Shown one piece after another: positions 25,670 to 35,022 of a stretch of DNA of 64,000 nt. The notes under the pieces were generated by a model, which worked only from the letters and a program-made list of their open reading frames with translations, was not told the DNA's origin and ran no database searches. The translations under genes were made by a program, and so were the position numbers. Numbering within the stretch: position 1 is the first letter of the stretch; every line of letters begins with the position of its first letter. This DNA is from Nocardioides aquaticus (GTDB taxonomy: Bacteria > Actinomycetota > Actinomycetes > Propionibacteriales > Nocardioidaceae), in NCBI RefSeq assembly GCF_018459925.1, contig NZ_CP075371.1, forward strand, positions 1,550,001 through 1,614,000, written 5' to 3'.

Positions 25670-26180
25670 CCCTGCGGGGTGGCGGTGGCGCCGGGCGGGC
25701 CCGGCCGACGCCGTGCTGCTGCGCGACCTCGAGCGGGCGGCGAACCTGGCGGCGCTGGCGCACGTGTTCCCGCCGGCGACGTACCCCTTCCCCGACGCCG
25801 TGGTCGAGCAGCGCTGGGTCACCGCGCTGCAGGAGCCCGGGGTCGCGGCGTGGGTCGTCGGGCGGGACGGCCCGGGCGGCGCGGAGCCGCTGGGGTTCGT
25901 GGCCCACGACGACACCTGGGTGCGGCAGGTCGCCGTACGCCCCGAGGCGTGGGGCACGGGGCTCGGCTCGGCGCTGCTGGACCGAGCCGTCCACGGTGTC
26001 CGCGCCCGCGGGGGCCAGCCACGACTGTGGTGCCTGCGCCTGAACGAGCGGGCGCTCGGGCTGTACGGGCGCCGCGGGTGGCGTCGCACCGGCACCGAGC
26101 GGGCGGCGGTCCACCCGCCGCACCCGGTCGAGGTCGAGCTCGTCCTGGGCGAGCCGGTCCTGGCAGGATCCGGGGCGTGA
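25662..26180 (+). CDS. GNAT-family N-acetyltransferase
   Basis: A 172-aa protein from GTG 25662. The acetyl-CoA binding motif is at 'WVRQVAVRPEAWGTGLGSALLD' (VxPxxxGxGxG/A form), followed by 'LWCLRLNERALGLYGRRGWRRTG' pieces typical of motif B. The substrate cannot be told from sequence (amino group of a small molecule or protein N-terminus). It overlaps both neighbours by a few bases. Confidence 0.85.
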   Translation: MPDPAGWRWRRAGPADAVLLRDLERAANLAALAHVFPPATYPFPDAVVEQRWVTALQEPGVAAWVVGRDGPGGAEPLGFVAHDDTWVRQVAVRPEAWGTGLGSALLDRAVHGVRARGGQPRLWCLRLNERALGLYGRRGWRRTGTERAAVHPPHPVEVELVLGEPVLAGSGA

Positions 26181-27094
26181 CCACGCTGCTCGAGGTCGCC
26201 GACCGGCTCTACGGCCTCCCCCTGGGCGACTTCACCCCGACCCGGGACGCCCGCGCCCGCGAGCTGCGAGCCGAGGACCGCGCGCTCGCCACGGCCGTCA
26301 AGGCGTTGCGCAAGCCGGCCACCGCGGCCTGGGTGGTCAACCAGCTCGTGCGCGGCGAGACCGAGCAGGTCGACCAGCTCCTCGCCGTCGGCGAGGCCCT
26401 GCGGGAGGCCCAGCGCGCGATGTCGGCCGACGAGCTGCGGGCCCTCACGCGGCAGCGCCGCCAGGTGACCGCCGCGGTGACCACGCGGGCGCGTGCCGTC
26501 GCCCGGGGCCTGGGGGTGAAGGTGACCGGGGCGGTGGGCGACCAGGTCGAGGCGACCCTGACCGCGGCCATGGTCGACGCCGACTGCGCGGCGGCGGTGC
26601 GCAGCGGGCTGCTCGTGGCGCCGCTGGCGTCGACCGGGGTGGGGTCCACCGACGTCGCCGCCGCGCTGGCCGCCCCCGAGGCGCTCGGGTTCGCCGCCTC
26701 CGGGCGCGAGGACGGGCCGGAGATCGACGGTGCCGCCGGGGTCGAGGGCCGGCACGGGATGCACGTCGTGCCCGACCCGGACGCGCACCTCAAGGCGGTC
26801 GCCGCCGCGGACGAGGCCCTGTCGGAGGCCGAGGACCAGCTGGTCGCCGCCACCGAGGAGGAGGCGGCCGCCCGGGAGGAGGTCGCGCAGCTGGAGGCGC
26901 GGGGCCTGCAGCTGCAGTCCGAGCTGGAGGAGCTGCGCCGCCGTCTGGCGGAGACCGAGTCGGCCGCCGAGGAGGCCGAGGACGAGCTGGCCGACGCCGA
27001 GGAGACCGCCGAGGAGGCCGCCCGCGTGACCGCGACCGCGACGGCCGACCGTGACGCGGCGCAGGCCGTCCGGGACGCGCTCGAGGAGGACTGA
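26177..27094 (+). CDS. Uncharacterised Ala/Glu-rich coiled-coil protein
   Basis: A 305-aa protein from GTG 26177 (GTGA overlap with GNAT). Residues 1-170 are predicted helical with a conserved-looking opening ('LYGLPLGDFTPTRDARARELRA', 'PATAAWVVNQLVR'). Residues about 205-300 are a long, highly charged coiled coil rich in Glu and Ala. No signal peptide or membrane helix is present. The pattern 'LPxxxFTxxRdxRaxel...KPsxaAWvvNxl' recurs in actinobacterial hypothetical proteins. The coiled coil suggests oligomerisation; function is unknown. The gene ends just before convergent genes. Confidence 0.75.
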   Translation: MTTLLEVADRLYGLPLGDFTPTRDARARELRAEDRALATAVKALRKPATAAWVVNQLVRGETEQVDQLLAVGEALREAQRAMSADELRALTRQRRQVTAAVTTRARAVARGLGVKVTGAVGDQVEATLTAAMVDADCAAAVRSGLLVAPLASTGVGSTDVAAALAAPEALGFAASGREDGPEIDGAAGVEGRHGMHVVPDPDAHLKAVAAADEALSEAEDQLVAATEEEAAAREEVAQLEARGLQLQSELEELRRRLAETESAAEEAEDELADAEETAEEAARVTATATADRDAAQAVRDALEED

Positions 27095-27113
27095 CCCGGC
27101 CCGCGTCGGCCTC

Positions 27114-27605
27114 TCAGGCCGGCAGCAGGAGGAGCGGGACCCGCAGCCCGGCACAGCAGGCCGCGTCGGTCGTCCCGACGGGACCGGGTGGGACGACCGC
27201 GGGCAGCGCCTCGTCCGGGAGCCCGGCGAGGGCCGGTGCGCTCCTGGCCGGGCCGGTGAGGGCGACGTGCTCCAGGCCCCGGGTCGCCCGCGCGACGAGG
27301 TACGAGCCGAGGCTGCCGGCGGCGTACCGCCCCTCCAGGACCCCGGCCCAGGTCCGCGGGTCGGTGGCCCCGACCTCCGTCAGCAGCGACGCGACGTCGC
27401 CCCGGTGCTCGAGCGGGCGCGGGGCGCCGAGGGTCTCGGCGTCCCACAGCACGGCCCCGGCAGGGGCGTCGACCACGGCCACCTCGCTCACCGGCCCGGG
27501 TGCCTGCGCCACGGCCGTCAGCGCCGCGTCCCAGAGGGCCTGGGGCCGGGTCCCGCCGTCGAGCCCGGCCAGGAGCGCCTCGACGTCCCAGACCAGGCGG
27601 CTCAT
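27114..27605 (-). CDS. Uncharacterised protein downstream of a DUF1028 gene
   Basis: A 163-aa protein from ATG 27605, overlapping the DUF1028 stop by 4 bases (ATGA), so it is probably translated with it. It opens 'SRLVWDVEALLAGLDGG', then is Ala/Leu/Pro-rich without signal peptide, membrane helix or a motif I recognise. Two adjacent Cys lie near the C-terminus ('DAACCAGLRV'). Its coupling is the only clue to function. Confidence 0.65.
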   Translation of the reverse strand: MSRLVWDVEALLAGLDGGTRPQALWDAALTAVAQAPGPVSEVAVVDAPAGAVLWDAETLGAPRPLEHRGDVASLLTEVGATDPRTWAGVLEGRYAAGSLGSYLVARATRGLEHVALTGPARSAPALAGLPDEALPAVVPPGPVGTTDAACCAGLRVPLLLLPA

Positions 27606-28417
27606 CCTCCGCGGACCACGGCCAGGATCCGACGGTCGACCCAGGTCAGGTCGTCGGCGACCCGCATCTCGTAGTTCTCGGTGCCGACCCAGGTGGCCAC
27701 GTCGGGGTGCCCGGCCGCGGTGGCGTGGGCCTCGAGCTCGGCGCGGACGGCGTCGTCGACCGGTACCTTCTCCTCCTCGGTCGAGGCGGTCAGGTAGAGC
27801 GTGTTCAGGTCCAGCAACCGGGCCAGCTCGGGCACCGGGGCCGGGTGGTCGTCGACCCGCAGGTCGACGTCGACGTCGTCGCCGCCGGCGTACCCGGCCC
27901 CGTCCCGGACCACCAGCAGCGCCGCGGACTGCCGGCCGCGCTTGTCGCCGCCGGCCTCGTCGGCCGCGCTCAACGCGTCGAGCAGCCGCTGGCCGAGGGG
28001 AGCGGTCGGGTCGGAGGCCAGCCAGGCGGTCTCGAGGGCCTCGACGACCTCGGGCCCGGTCAGGCAGTTGCCTTGGACGGCGTACCCGTCACCGGTACGG
28101 CCGCCGGCCCAGGGGATGCAGTCCTCGCCGGTGTGGGAGGCCGCGCCCCCGTCGACGTCGACGATGCCGACCTGCCGGTCGGCGCGACCCGGGTCCTCCT
28201 CGAGCAGACGCTGCAGGGCGACCGGCGCGGTCGCGCCGTCGTCGAGGTGGGAGAGGGCCAGGCCCTTGTAGGCCACGTTGGCGTCGGCCTGCGTGGCCAG
28301 CGCGCCGACGTCGGCGACGGCGGCCGGCACGACCGCGCCGACGGCGAGGAACTTGGAGGCGACGGCGACGCCCCAGGAGTCGCCGTCCTCGGAGCGGGCC
28401 ACGATGGAGAAGGTCAT
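27602..28417 (-). CDS. DUF1028 family protein (Ntn-hydrolase-like)
   Basis: A 271-aa protein from ATG 28417. The N-terminus 'MTFSIVARSEDGDSWGVAVASKFLAVGAVVP' in pieces, and 'QADANVAYKGLALSH', are the hallmark of DUF1028, which has an Ntn-hydrolase-like fold. 'HTGEDCIPWAG' and 'GYAVQGNCLTGPEVV' are also typical. The C-terminal part carries a peptidoglycan-binding-like extension in some relatives and is plain here. An amidohydrolase activity is presumed for the family but has not been established. It is divergent from the phosphofructokinase gene. Confidence 0.88.
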   Translation of the reverse strand: MTFSIVARSEDGDSWGVAVASKFLAVGAVVPAAVADVGALATQADANVAYKGLALSHLDDGATAPVALQRLLEEDPGRADRQVGIVDVDGGAASHTGEDCIPWAGGRTGDGYAVQGNCLTGPEVVEALETAWLASDPTAPLGQRLLDALSAADEAGGDKRGRQSAALLVVRDGAGYAGGDDVDVDLRVDDHPAPVPELARLLDLNTLYLTASTEEEKVPVDDAVRAELEAHATAAGHPDVATWVGTENYEMRVADDLTWVDRRILAVVRGG

Positions 28418-28530
28418 GCCCTGAGACTAGGAGACCCACGGGGCCGCGCCCTGGACGGGCGCGTCGCGCGTGGGCCGGGTCACAGTAGGGTCGCCCCCGT
28501 CTCGTCCGGAGGAACCAAGGAGGACCGTCC

Positions 28531-29559
28531 ATGCGCGTCGGAGTGCTCACCGGGGGTGGTGACTGCCCCGGGCTGAACGCGGTCATCCGCGCCGTCGTGC
28601 GGCGGGGTGTCCGCGACCACGGCTTCACCTTCGTCGGCTTCCGCGACGGCTGGCGCGGCCCGCTCGAGGGCGTGACCATGGAGCTCGGCATCGACCAGTG
28701 CCGGGGCATCCTCCCGCGCGGCGGCACCATCCTCGGCTCCTCGCGGACCAACCCGCTCGCCGTCGACGGTGGGGTCGAGCGGATCAAGGAGAACCTCGCC
28801 GCGGCCGGCGTCGACGCGCTGGTCGCGATCGGGGGGGAGGACACCCTCGGGGTGGCCACCTCGCTCGCCGCGGCCGGGGTCAAGGTGGTCGGCGTGCCGA
28901 AGACCATCGACAACGACCTGTCCGGCACCGACTTCACCTTCGGCTTCGACACGGCCGTCAACATCGCCACCGACGCCATCGACCGCCTGCACACCACCGC
29001 GGAGAGCCACCACCGGGTGCTCGTCGTCGAGGTGATGGGCCGCCACGCCGGCTGGATCGCGCTCCACGCCGGCCTCGCCGGCGGGGCCAGCGCGGTGCTG
29101 ATCCCCGAGCAGCCCTTCGACATCGACGCGGTCTGCGCGCACGTCGAGACCCGCTTCAAGAGCGAGTACGCCCCGATCGTCGTGGTGTCCGAGGGCGCCG
29201 TCCCGGTCGCGGGTGGCGACATGACGCTCTCGTCGGGTGAGAAGGACGCCTTCGGCCACGTCCGCCTCGGCGGCATCGGCGACCGGCTCGCCTCCGAGAT
29301 CGAGCACCGCACCGGCAAGGAGGCCCGCGCGGTCGTGCTCGGTCACGTCCAGCGCGGCGGCACCCCCACCGCCTTCGACCGGTGGCTGGCCACCCGCTTC
29401 GGCCTGCAGGCCGCCGACGCGGTCGCCGACGGCGACTTCGGCACGATGATGGCGCTGCGCGGCACCCGCATCGAGCGCGTGCCGCTCAGCGAGGGCACCG
29501 CCGAGCTGAAGCTGGTGAGCCCGGCGGAGTACGCCGAGGCCGAGGTCTTCTTCGGCTGA
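28531..29559 (+). CDS. pfkA: 6-phosphofructokinase with PPi-type active-site residues
   Basis: A 342-aa enzyme from ATG 28531 with GGAGGA at 28508-28513 and AAGGAGG at 28517-28523. Motifs: 'GVLTGGGDCPGLNAVIR', 'GGEDTLG' (Asp104), 'PKTIDNDLSG' (Lys124, catalytic Asp127), 'EVMGRHAGW' and 'HVQRGGTPTAFDR'. In the PFK family Gly104/Gly124 goes with ATP use, while Asp104/Lys124 marks pyrophosphate-dependent enzymes such as the Amycolatopsis methanolica PFK. By that rule this enzyme probably uses PPi and runs reversibly between fructose-6-phosphate and fructose-1,6-bisphosphate. Two bases separate it from the K+ channel gene. Confidence 0.9.
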   Translation: MRVGVLTGGGDCPGLNAVIRAVVRRGVRDHGFTFVGFRDGWRGPLEGVTMELGIDQCRGILPRGGTILGSSRTNPLAVDGGVERIKENLAAAGVDALVAIGGEDTLGVATSLAAAGVKVVGVPKTIDNDLSGTDFTFGFDTAVNIATDAIDRLHTTAESHHRVLVVEVMGRHAGWIALHAGLAGGASAVLIPEQPFDIDAVCAHVETRFKSEYAPIVVVSEGAVPVAGGDMTLSSGEKDAFGHVRLGGIGDRLASEIEHRTGKEARAVVLGHVQRGGTPTAFDRWLATRFGLQAADAVADGDFGTMMALRGTRIERVPLSEGTAELKLVSPAEYAEAEVFFG

Positions 29560-29561
29560 CC

Positions 29562-30587
29562 ATGACCCTGCTGCTCTCGCGAGCCCTGCGCCGGCTGGGA
29601 CGGACCCGGGCCTGGGCCCTGCCCGCCCTGATCATCTCGTTCGTGTTCCTCACCAGCTGGCCGCTGATGGTGCTGGCGGAACCGGCCAGCAACACCATCA
29701 CCGCCCCCGAGAACTACTGGTGGTACTTCGTGGTGACCGCGGCCACCGTCGGCTACGGGGACCACTTCCCGGTCTCGGCGACCGGCCACGTGGTCGGCGC
29801 GTACGTCATCCTCGGTGGGATCGTCACGCTGACCACCTTGTTCACCCGGGTCTCGGTGGCCCTCGACAACGCGAAGGGACGACGCATGAAGGGTCTGGCG
29901 GACACCGAGGTGTCCGGGCACCTGGTGATCATCGGGTACACGCCCGGTCGCACCGAACGGCTCGTCGACGAGTACACCGCGGAGGGGCGCACCCAGGTCG
30001 TGCTGTGCGCCTGGGAGGACGTGCCGGAGCACCCGATGCCCGAGCGCGACGAGGTGGTGTTCGTCCGGGGCGACCTGACCGACGAGGAGGTGCTGCGACG
30101 CGCCGGGGTGCAGCGGGCCGCCCGGCTGCTCGTCGACGCCCGCGACGACAACGAGGCGCTCGCGCTCACGGTCGCCGCGATGCATGTCAACCCGGACGTG
30201 CACGCCGTGGTGACGCTGCGCGACATGTCGGCCGCCCGCAACCTGTCCTACGTCGACCCGGACGTCAGCTGCGTGCAGTGGCACTCGCCGCGGCTGGTCA
30301 CCGAGGAGCTCGAGGACCCGGGCATCTCCCAGGTCTACGCCGACCTGATGACCTACGGGGGCCGCAACACCTACAGCGCCCCGCTGCCGGCGGCGCTGGG
30401 CGAGGTGCCGTTCGGCCGGGTGCAGGAGGGGCTGGGACGCACCCACGCCGTCACGGTGATCGCGGTGCGCCGCGGCGGGGCGCTCCTCGACCCGCGCTGG
30501 GAGTCGACCCTGTCGGGTGACGCGACCCTCTACTACGTCGGGGAGCGACGGCTGACCGCCGAGGAGATCGTCACGGCCGTCGGGTGA
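29562..30587 (+). CDS. Two-TM potassium channel with TrkA-N (RCK) domain
   Basis: A 341-aa protein from ATG 29562. The first membrane helix is at about residues 18-40, then a pore helix with selectivity filter 'TVGYGD' near residue 63, and a second helix ('VVGAYVILGGIVTLTTLFTRV'). The cytoplasmic part is an RCK/TrkA-N Rossmann domain ('GHLVIIGYTPGRTERLVDEY') with 'GDLTDEEVLRRAGVQRAARLLVDARDD' pieces typical of ligand-gated MthK-like channels, plus a C-terminal TrkA-C-like region. It should conduct K+ under nucleotide or ion control. The usual GxGxxG reads GYTPGR here, so nucleotide binding may be altered. Confidence 0.88.
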   Translation: MTLLLSRALRRLGRTRAWALPALIISFVFLTSWPLMVLAEPASNTITAPENYWWYFVVTAATVGYGDHFPVSATGHVVGAYVILGGIVTLTTLFTRVSVALDNAKGRRMKGLADTEVSGHLVIIGYTPGRTERLVDEYTAEGRTQVVLCAWEDVPEHPMPERDEVVFVRGDLTDEEVLRRAGVQRAARLLVDARDDNEALALTVAAMHVNPDVHAVVTLRDMSAARNLSYVDPDVSCVQWHSPRLVTEELEDPGISQVYADLMTYGGRNTYSAPLPAALGEVPFGRVQEGLGRTHAVTVIAVRRGGALLDPRWESTLSGDATLYYVGERRLTAEEIVTAVG

Positions 30588-30669
30588 CCCGTCCGATCGG
30601 GCGGCTCACGCGCCGCCGGGCGTCGCTAGCGTGGCCGGGATCAGGAGACCCCGGGTGCGAGGAGCGGAC

Positions 30670-31392
30670 ATGCGTGTGACGGAGCTGTGGCGGTTCCCGG
30701 TGAAGTCCCTGCAGGGCGAGCGGCTCGACGAGGCCGCCCTCGGGGAGCTGGGCATCGAGGGGGACCGCCGGTACGCGATCTTCGACCTCGGGACCGGGTT
30801 TGGGCTCACCGCGCGGCGCGAGCCGCAGATGCTGTTCGCCTCTGCCCGGACGACGCCCGACGGGGTGGAGGTCGTCCTGCCCGACGGCTCGGTCGCCGCC
30901 GACGACGCCGCGCTGTCGGCGTGGCTCGGTCGCCCGGTCGCACTGCGGTCCATGGCGGAGGTCGAGGAGCGGCGGTACGAGAACCCCGACGACACCGAGA
31001 CCGAGGCCGCGGCCTCGTGGGGCCCGTTCACCGGGGCCGGCGGCGCGTTCCACGACTCCGCGGGCGCCACGGTCACGGTGCTGTCCACCGCCAGCATGGA
31101 CGGTGAGCCCACCCGCAGGTTCCGCGCCAACGTGGTGGTCGACGAGGCCGGGGAGGACGGCCTCGTCGGGCACGCCGTACGGATCGGCGCCGCGACCGTC
31201 GCGGTGACCACGCCGGTCCCGCGGTGCGTGATGGTCACCCGCGCGCAGCCCGACGGCATCGAGGTCGACCGCGAGGTGCTGCGCGGCATCCACCGCGAGC
31301 ACGGCGGCAACCTGGCGGTCGGTGGCTCGGTGAGCGTCCCCGGCACGGTGCGCGTCGGCGACGAGCTGGTCACCGCGGAGCCGCTGACCTGA
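30670..31392 (+). CDS. MOSC-domain protein
   Basis: A 240-aa protein from ATG 30670, with GAGGAGCGG just upstream. The N-terminal MOSC_N barrel ('VTELWRFPVKSLQGERLDEA', 'GDRRYAIFD') is followed by the MOSC domain with 'RFRANVVVDEAG' and the conserved Cys in 'TPVPRCVMVTRAQP', the presumed molybdenum-cofactor sulfur/ligand residue. Relatives are mARC-like or YcbX-like and reduce N-hydroxylated compounds with a Moco. No electron partner domain is fused. It stands alone between promoter and terminator. Confidence 0.87.
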   Translation: MRVTELWRFPVKSLQGERLDEAALGELGIEGDRRYAIFDLGTGFGLTARREPQMLFASARTTPDGVEVVLPDGSVAADDAALSAWLGRPVALRSMAEVEERRYENPDDTETEAAASWGPFTGAGGAFHDSAGATVTVLSTASMDGEPTRRFRANVVVDEAGEDGLVGHAVRIGAATVAVTTPVPRCVMVTRAQPDGIEVDREVLRGIHREHGGNLAVGGSVSVPGTVRVGDELVTAEPLT

Positions 31393-31404
31393 CACCCACC
31401 GCGC

Positions 31405-31456
31405 GGGACGTCAGACGGAGGGGGCGGTGACCACGCCGCCGTCCGTATGACGTCCC
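31405..31456. terminator. Bidirectional terminator between MOSC and ABC genes
   Basis: The arms GGGACGTCA (31405-31413) and TGACGTCCC (31448-31456) are perfect, with further pairing of ACGG/CCGT and GGCGG/CCGCC inside. It lies between convergent stops at 31392 and 31462. Confidence 0.75.
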
Positions 31457-31461
31457 GGGCC

Positions 31462-34400
31462 TCAGCCGGCCAGGTGGCCCCAGGACGGGGCGAGGTCGCT
31501 CCACGGCCCGGTCGCGGCGACCTCGCCGTCGACGAGCACCACGACCCGGTCGGCCTGGGTGAGAGCGGCCCACTTCGAGGTGGAGCCGAGCACGGCGGTG
31601 CCGCGGGCGCGCAGCGCGGCCCACAGCTCGACCTCGGTGGTGGCGTCGAGCGCGCTCGAGACGTCGTCGGCGAGCAGCAGCTCGGTCTCGGCCGCGAGCG
31701 CCCGGGCCAGCGCCAGGCGCTGCACCTGCCCGCCGGACAGGCGTACGCCGCGGTGGCCGACGACGGCGTCCGGCCCGCCGGCCTCGTCGAGGTCGCGGCC
31801 CAGCCGGGCGTCGTCGACCGCGGGGTGCAGGGAGCGGTCGGCGTGGTCGAGGGCGACGTTGTCGGCGAAGGTCCCCGACAGCACCCGCGGCACCTGGGCG
31901 ACGTGGGCGACCTGGCCGGGACGCAGGAAGGTCTCGGCGTCCTCCACCTCGTGGCCGTTCCACCGGATGCTGCCGGTGTGCTCCACGAGGCCGGCCAGGG
32001 CCGAGAGCAGGCTGGACTTGCCGGAGCCGACCTGGCCCAGCAGCAGCACCAGCTCGCCCGGCCCGACGTGCAGGTCGACGCCGGAGACGCCGATCGTGCC
32101 GTCGTCGTGGATCGCGCCGAGGCCGCTGACCCGCAGCTCGCGCAGGCGGACCGGTTCACCGGCGAGGTCCGGGGCGGGGGCGGCGCCGGAGACCAGGTCG
32201 ATCCCGGCGGGCACCATCATCATCTCGTCGCCGCCGGCCAGCCGGGAGGTCGCGCGGGCCCAGGCGCGCACGCCCGGCGCCTCGGTGATCACCGCGCCGG
32301 CGACCCGGCCGAACCAGTCGAAGCCGGTGACGGCGCCGGCCACCAGCAGCGCCGTCGCCAGCTCCCACCCGCCGAGCAGCAGCACCGCCCAGGCGGCGAC
32401 GACCCCGGCCTGCACCATCAGCACCGGCACGCCGGCCAGCAGCGCCTGCACCCGGTGCTCCTTGACCGCGGCGTCGACCCGGCCGCCGTCCACCCGCAGC
32501 AGGTGGGCGTGCACGGCCGGGGTGGCGGCGGCGAGCTTGACGGTGCGCGCGGACTCCAGCGCCGAGACCAGGGACCGGCCGAAGTCGGCGCGCGAGGTCG
32601 ACGCCGCGGCGGCCGAGCGGCCGGCGACGGGTGAGCCCAGCGCCGAGGCGGCGGCGGAGACGCCCATCACCGTCATCAGCACCCCGCCGGCGAGCAGGCT
32701 GCCGCTGAGCAGGGTGGTGACCACGACGACGCCGAGCCCGTTCAGCACGTCGACCCAGCGGTCGGCGTAGCGGGCCAGCCGGTCGGCGTCCATGGCCCGG
32801 GCCACGGCCTCGCCGGGCGGGGTGCGGCGCAGGCGGTGCTGGCGGGTCTGGGCCACCAGCACGGACTGGCGCACCCGCAGCATCACCGCGACCCACCAGC
32901 GCGGGTAGCGCCGGATCGCCGAGGCCAGCAGCAGCGGCGCGGCCATCAGCGAGACGACCACGGCCACGGCCAGCGCGACGGTGGTGGTCCCGGTGTCCCG
33001 GCCCTCCTGCAGGCCCTGGACCAGCTCGCCCCAGGCCAGGCCGGTCAGCGCCCCGAACGAGCCGACCAGCGAGGTCAGCAGGAAGAGCCCGGCGGGGAAC
33101 AGGCCCCACGTCGGGTGGATGGACAGCGCGCGCACCACGGTGCGGGACAGGCTCGGCCCGTGGCCGGGGTCGCGCAGCGGCGGCGGGGGACCGGTCCGCC
33201 GGACGCCGCCGATGGCGGCCGCCGCGACCGGGGCCGCCGGCTCGTCGGGCTCGTCGAGGGTGCTCGGGGCGGGGTCGCTGGGGGTGGCGGCGGCCTGCAT
33301 CAGGCGGCGCAGCGGACCGTACTCGCCGGCCAGCACCGTCCGCGGCCCCTGCTGCACCACCCGGCCGGACTCGAGCACCACCACGTGGTCGGCGCGCTGG
33401 ATGGTCGCCAGCCGGTGCGCCACGAGCAGGCCGGTCCGCCCGGCCAGCAGCCGGTCGGCGGCGCGCACGACCTGGGCCTCGGTGTGGGGGTCCATCCGGG
33501 CGGTGGCCTCGTCGAGCACCACGACGCTGACGTCGCGCACCAGGAGCCGGGCGAAGGCGACCAGCTGCTCCTCGCCGGCCGAGAGCGTCGTGCCGCCGGG
33601 GCCGAGCGGGGTGTCCAGGCCGGCGGGAAGGCCGGCCACCCAGTCCTCCAGGCCCAGCTCGACGACGGCCGCCTCGACCCGGGCCCGGGGGACCGCGCCG
33701 AAGAGCGCGATGTTCTCGGCGAGGGTCCCGGCCAGGATCTCGGTGCGCTGGCTGACCACCCCGACGGCGCGGCGCAGGTGCTGCAGGTCGACGTCGAGCA
33801 CGTCGCGGCCGCCGAGCAGCACGGTGCCCGGGGGCGGGTCGGCGGCGCGGGAGACCAGGGAGACCAGGGTCGACTTGCCCGAGCCGGTCCGGCCCACCAG
33901 CGCGCAGGTGCGCCCGGCCGGCAGGGAGACCCGCACGTCGCTGAGGACCGGGCCCCCGGCGCCGGGGTAGGAGTACGACAGCCCGCGCAGCTCGAGGTCC
34001 AGGGCGCCCTCGGGCAGGTCCCGGCCGCCGACCGGCTCTTCGGGCGCGGCGAGCAGCTGGCGCAGCCGGATGACCGCGCCCAGTCCGGCCTGGAGGTCCG
34101 GCAGGTGCCGCGCCAGCTGGTCGATCTGGCCCACGAAGGTCGAGGTGACCAGGAACAGGGTGACCAGCTCGCCCACCGAGAGCCGCTCGGCGGTGGCCAG
34201 GGCGACCCCGGCCACCGCGATGCCGGCGAGCAGCGCGTGCAGCAGGACGCCGGTGCGGCGCGTCATCTGGGTCTCGAGCCGCAGCACGTCGTCGAAGCGG
34301 CGGTGCACCAGCGCGGTCAGCTCGGCCGAGCGGCGCATCAGGAAGGGCTGGCCGAGGCTGGTGCGCAGGTCGTCGCGACCGGCGATCCCCTCCTCCATCA

Positions 34401-35022
34401 CCGCGGCGTGGTCGGTCCAGGCCATCTCCTCCAGGACCTTGCGGCGGGCGACCTCGCCGAGCAGCGGGCGGACGAGCGCCAGCGCCGCGATGGTGAAGAG
34501 CGGGAACAGGATCCAGGCCGGCCACCAGGTCAGCCCGGCCACGACCCACATCGGCACGGTGACCAGCGCGGTGCGCAGGGCGTCCCACGCGGACTGGCGC
34601 AGCAGCGAGCCGACCTCGTAGGTGTCGTCGTCGACGCGGTCCAGGACCTCGCCGACCGCCTGGTCGGAGAGCACCTCCAGCGGCTGGAGCAGGGCCGCGG
34701 CCAGCAGGTCGGCGCGCAGCCGGCCCTCGGCGCGGTCGACGACGGCGGCCCAGACCGTGCGGCCGACGGTGTCCAGCAGCGCCCCGCCGACCAGGCACAG
34801 CGCCAGGGCGCCCACCAGCATCCCCGTGGGGCTCTCGGCGACCTGGCCCGCGACGACCGTGCCGAGGGCCTGGCCGAGGGCGGCCACGGCGGCGACGGAG
34901 ACCGCGAGCACGCTCGCGGGCCCCCGCAGCCGGGCCAGGTCGAGGCGCCGCTCGGGCCGGTCGACGGGCTGCACCGGGGTGCCCTCGTCGAGGTGGTCGG
35001 GGGCGGGGCGCGTGGTGGTCAT
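31462..35022 (-). CDS. Fused two-module ABC exporter (TMD-NBD-TMD-NBD)
   Basis: A 1186-aa protein from ATG 35022 ('MTTTRPAPDH'). Two half-transporters are joined head to tail. NBD1 (about residues 330-560) has Walker A 'GRTGSGKSTL', signature 'LSAGEEQLVAFARLLV' and Walker B 'VVVLDEATARMD'. NBD2 (about 950-1186) has 'GQVGSGKSSL', 'LSGGQVQRLALARALA' and 'LLLADDVSSALD', where the catalytic Glu is replaced by Asp. Each TMD has about six hydrophobic helices. NBD1's signature is degenerate and NBD2's Walker B is weak, so only one composite ATP site may be fully active, as in heterodimeric exporters. The export substrate is unknown. It is divergent from the APC permease. Confidence 0.88.
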   Translation of the reverse strand: MTTTRPAPDHLDEGTPVQPVDRPERRLDLARLRGPASVLAVSVAAVAALGQALGTVVAGQVAESPTGMLVGALALCLVGGALLDTVGRTVWAAVVDRAEGRLRADLLAAALLQPLEVLSDQAVGEVLDRVDDDTYEVGSLLRQSAWDALRTALVTVPMWVVAGLTWWPAWILFPLFTIAALALVRPLLGEVARRKVLEEMAWTDHAAVMEEGIAGRDDLRTSLGQPFLMRRSAELTALVHRRFDDVLRLETQMTRRTGVLLHALLAGIAVAGVALATAERLSVGELVTLFLVTSTFVGQIDQLARHLPDLQAGLGAVIRLRQLLAAPEEPVGGRDLPEGALDLELRGLSYSYPGAGGPVLSDVRVSLPAGRTCALVGRTGSGKSTLVSLVSRAADPPPGTVLLGGRDVLDVDLQHLRRAVGVVSQRTEILAGTLAENIALFGAVPRARVEAAVVELGLEDWVAGLPAGLDTPLGPGGTTLSAGEEQLVAFARLLVRDVSVVVLDEATARMDPHTEAQVVRAADRLLAGRTGLLVAHRLATIQRADHVVVLESGRVVQQGPRTVLAGEYGPLRRLMQAAATPSDPAPSTLDEPDEPAAPVAAAAIGGVRRTGPPPPLRDPGHGPSLSRTVVRALSIHPTWGLFPAGLFLLTSLVGSFGALTGLAWGELVQGLQEGRDTGTTTVALAVAVVVSLMAAPLLLASAIRRYPRWWVAVMLRVRQSVLVAQTRQHRLRRTPPGEAVARAMDADRLARYADRWVDVLNGLGVVVVTTLLSGSLLAGGVLMTVMGVSAAASALGSPVAGRSAAAASTSRADFGRSLVSALESARTVKLAAATPAVHAHLLRVDGGRVDAAVKEHRVQALLAGVPVLMVQAGVVAAWAVLLLGGWELATALLVAGAVTGFDWFGRVAGAVITEAPGVRAWARATSRLAGGDEMMMVPAGIDLVSGAAPAPDLAGEPVRLRELRVSGLGAIHDDGTIGVSGVDLHVGPGELVLLLGQVGSGKSSLLSALAGLVEHTGSIRWNGHEVEDAETFLRPGQVAHVAQVPRVLSGTFADNVALDHADRSLHPAVDDARLGRDLDEAGGPDAVVGHRGVRLSGGQVQRLALARALAAETELLLADDVSSALDATTEVELWAALRARGTAVLGSTSKWAALTQADRVVVLVDGEVAATGPWSDLAPSWGHLAG

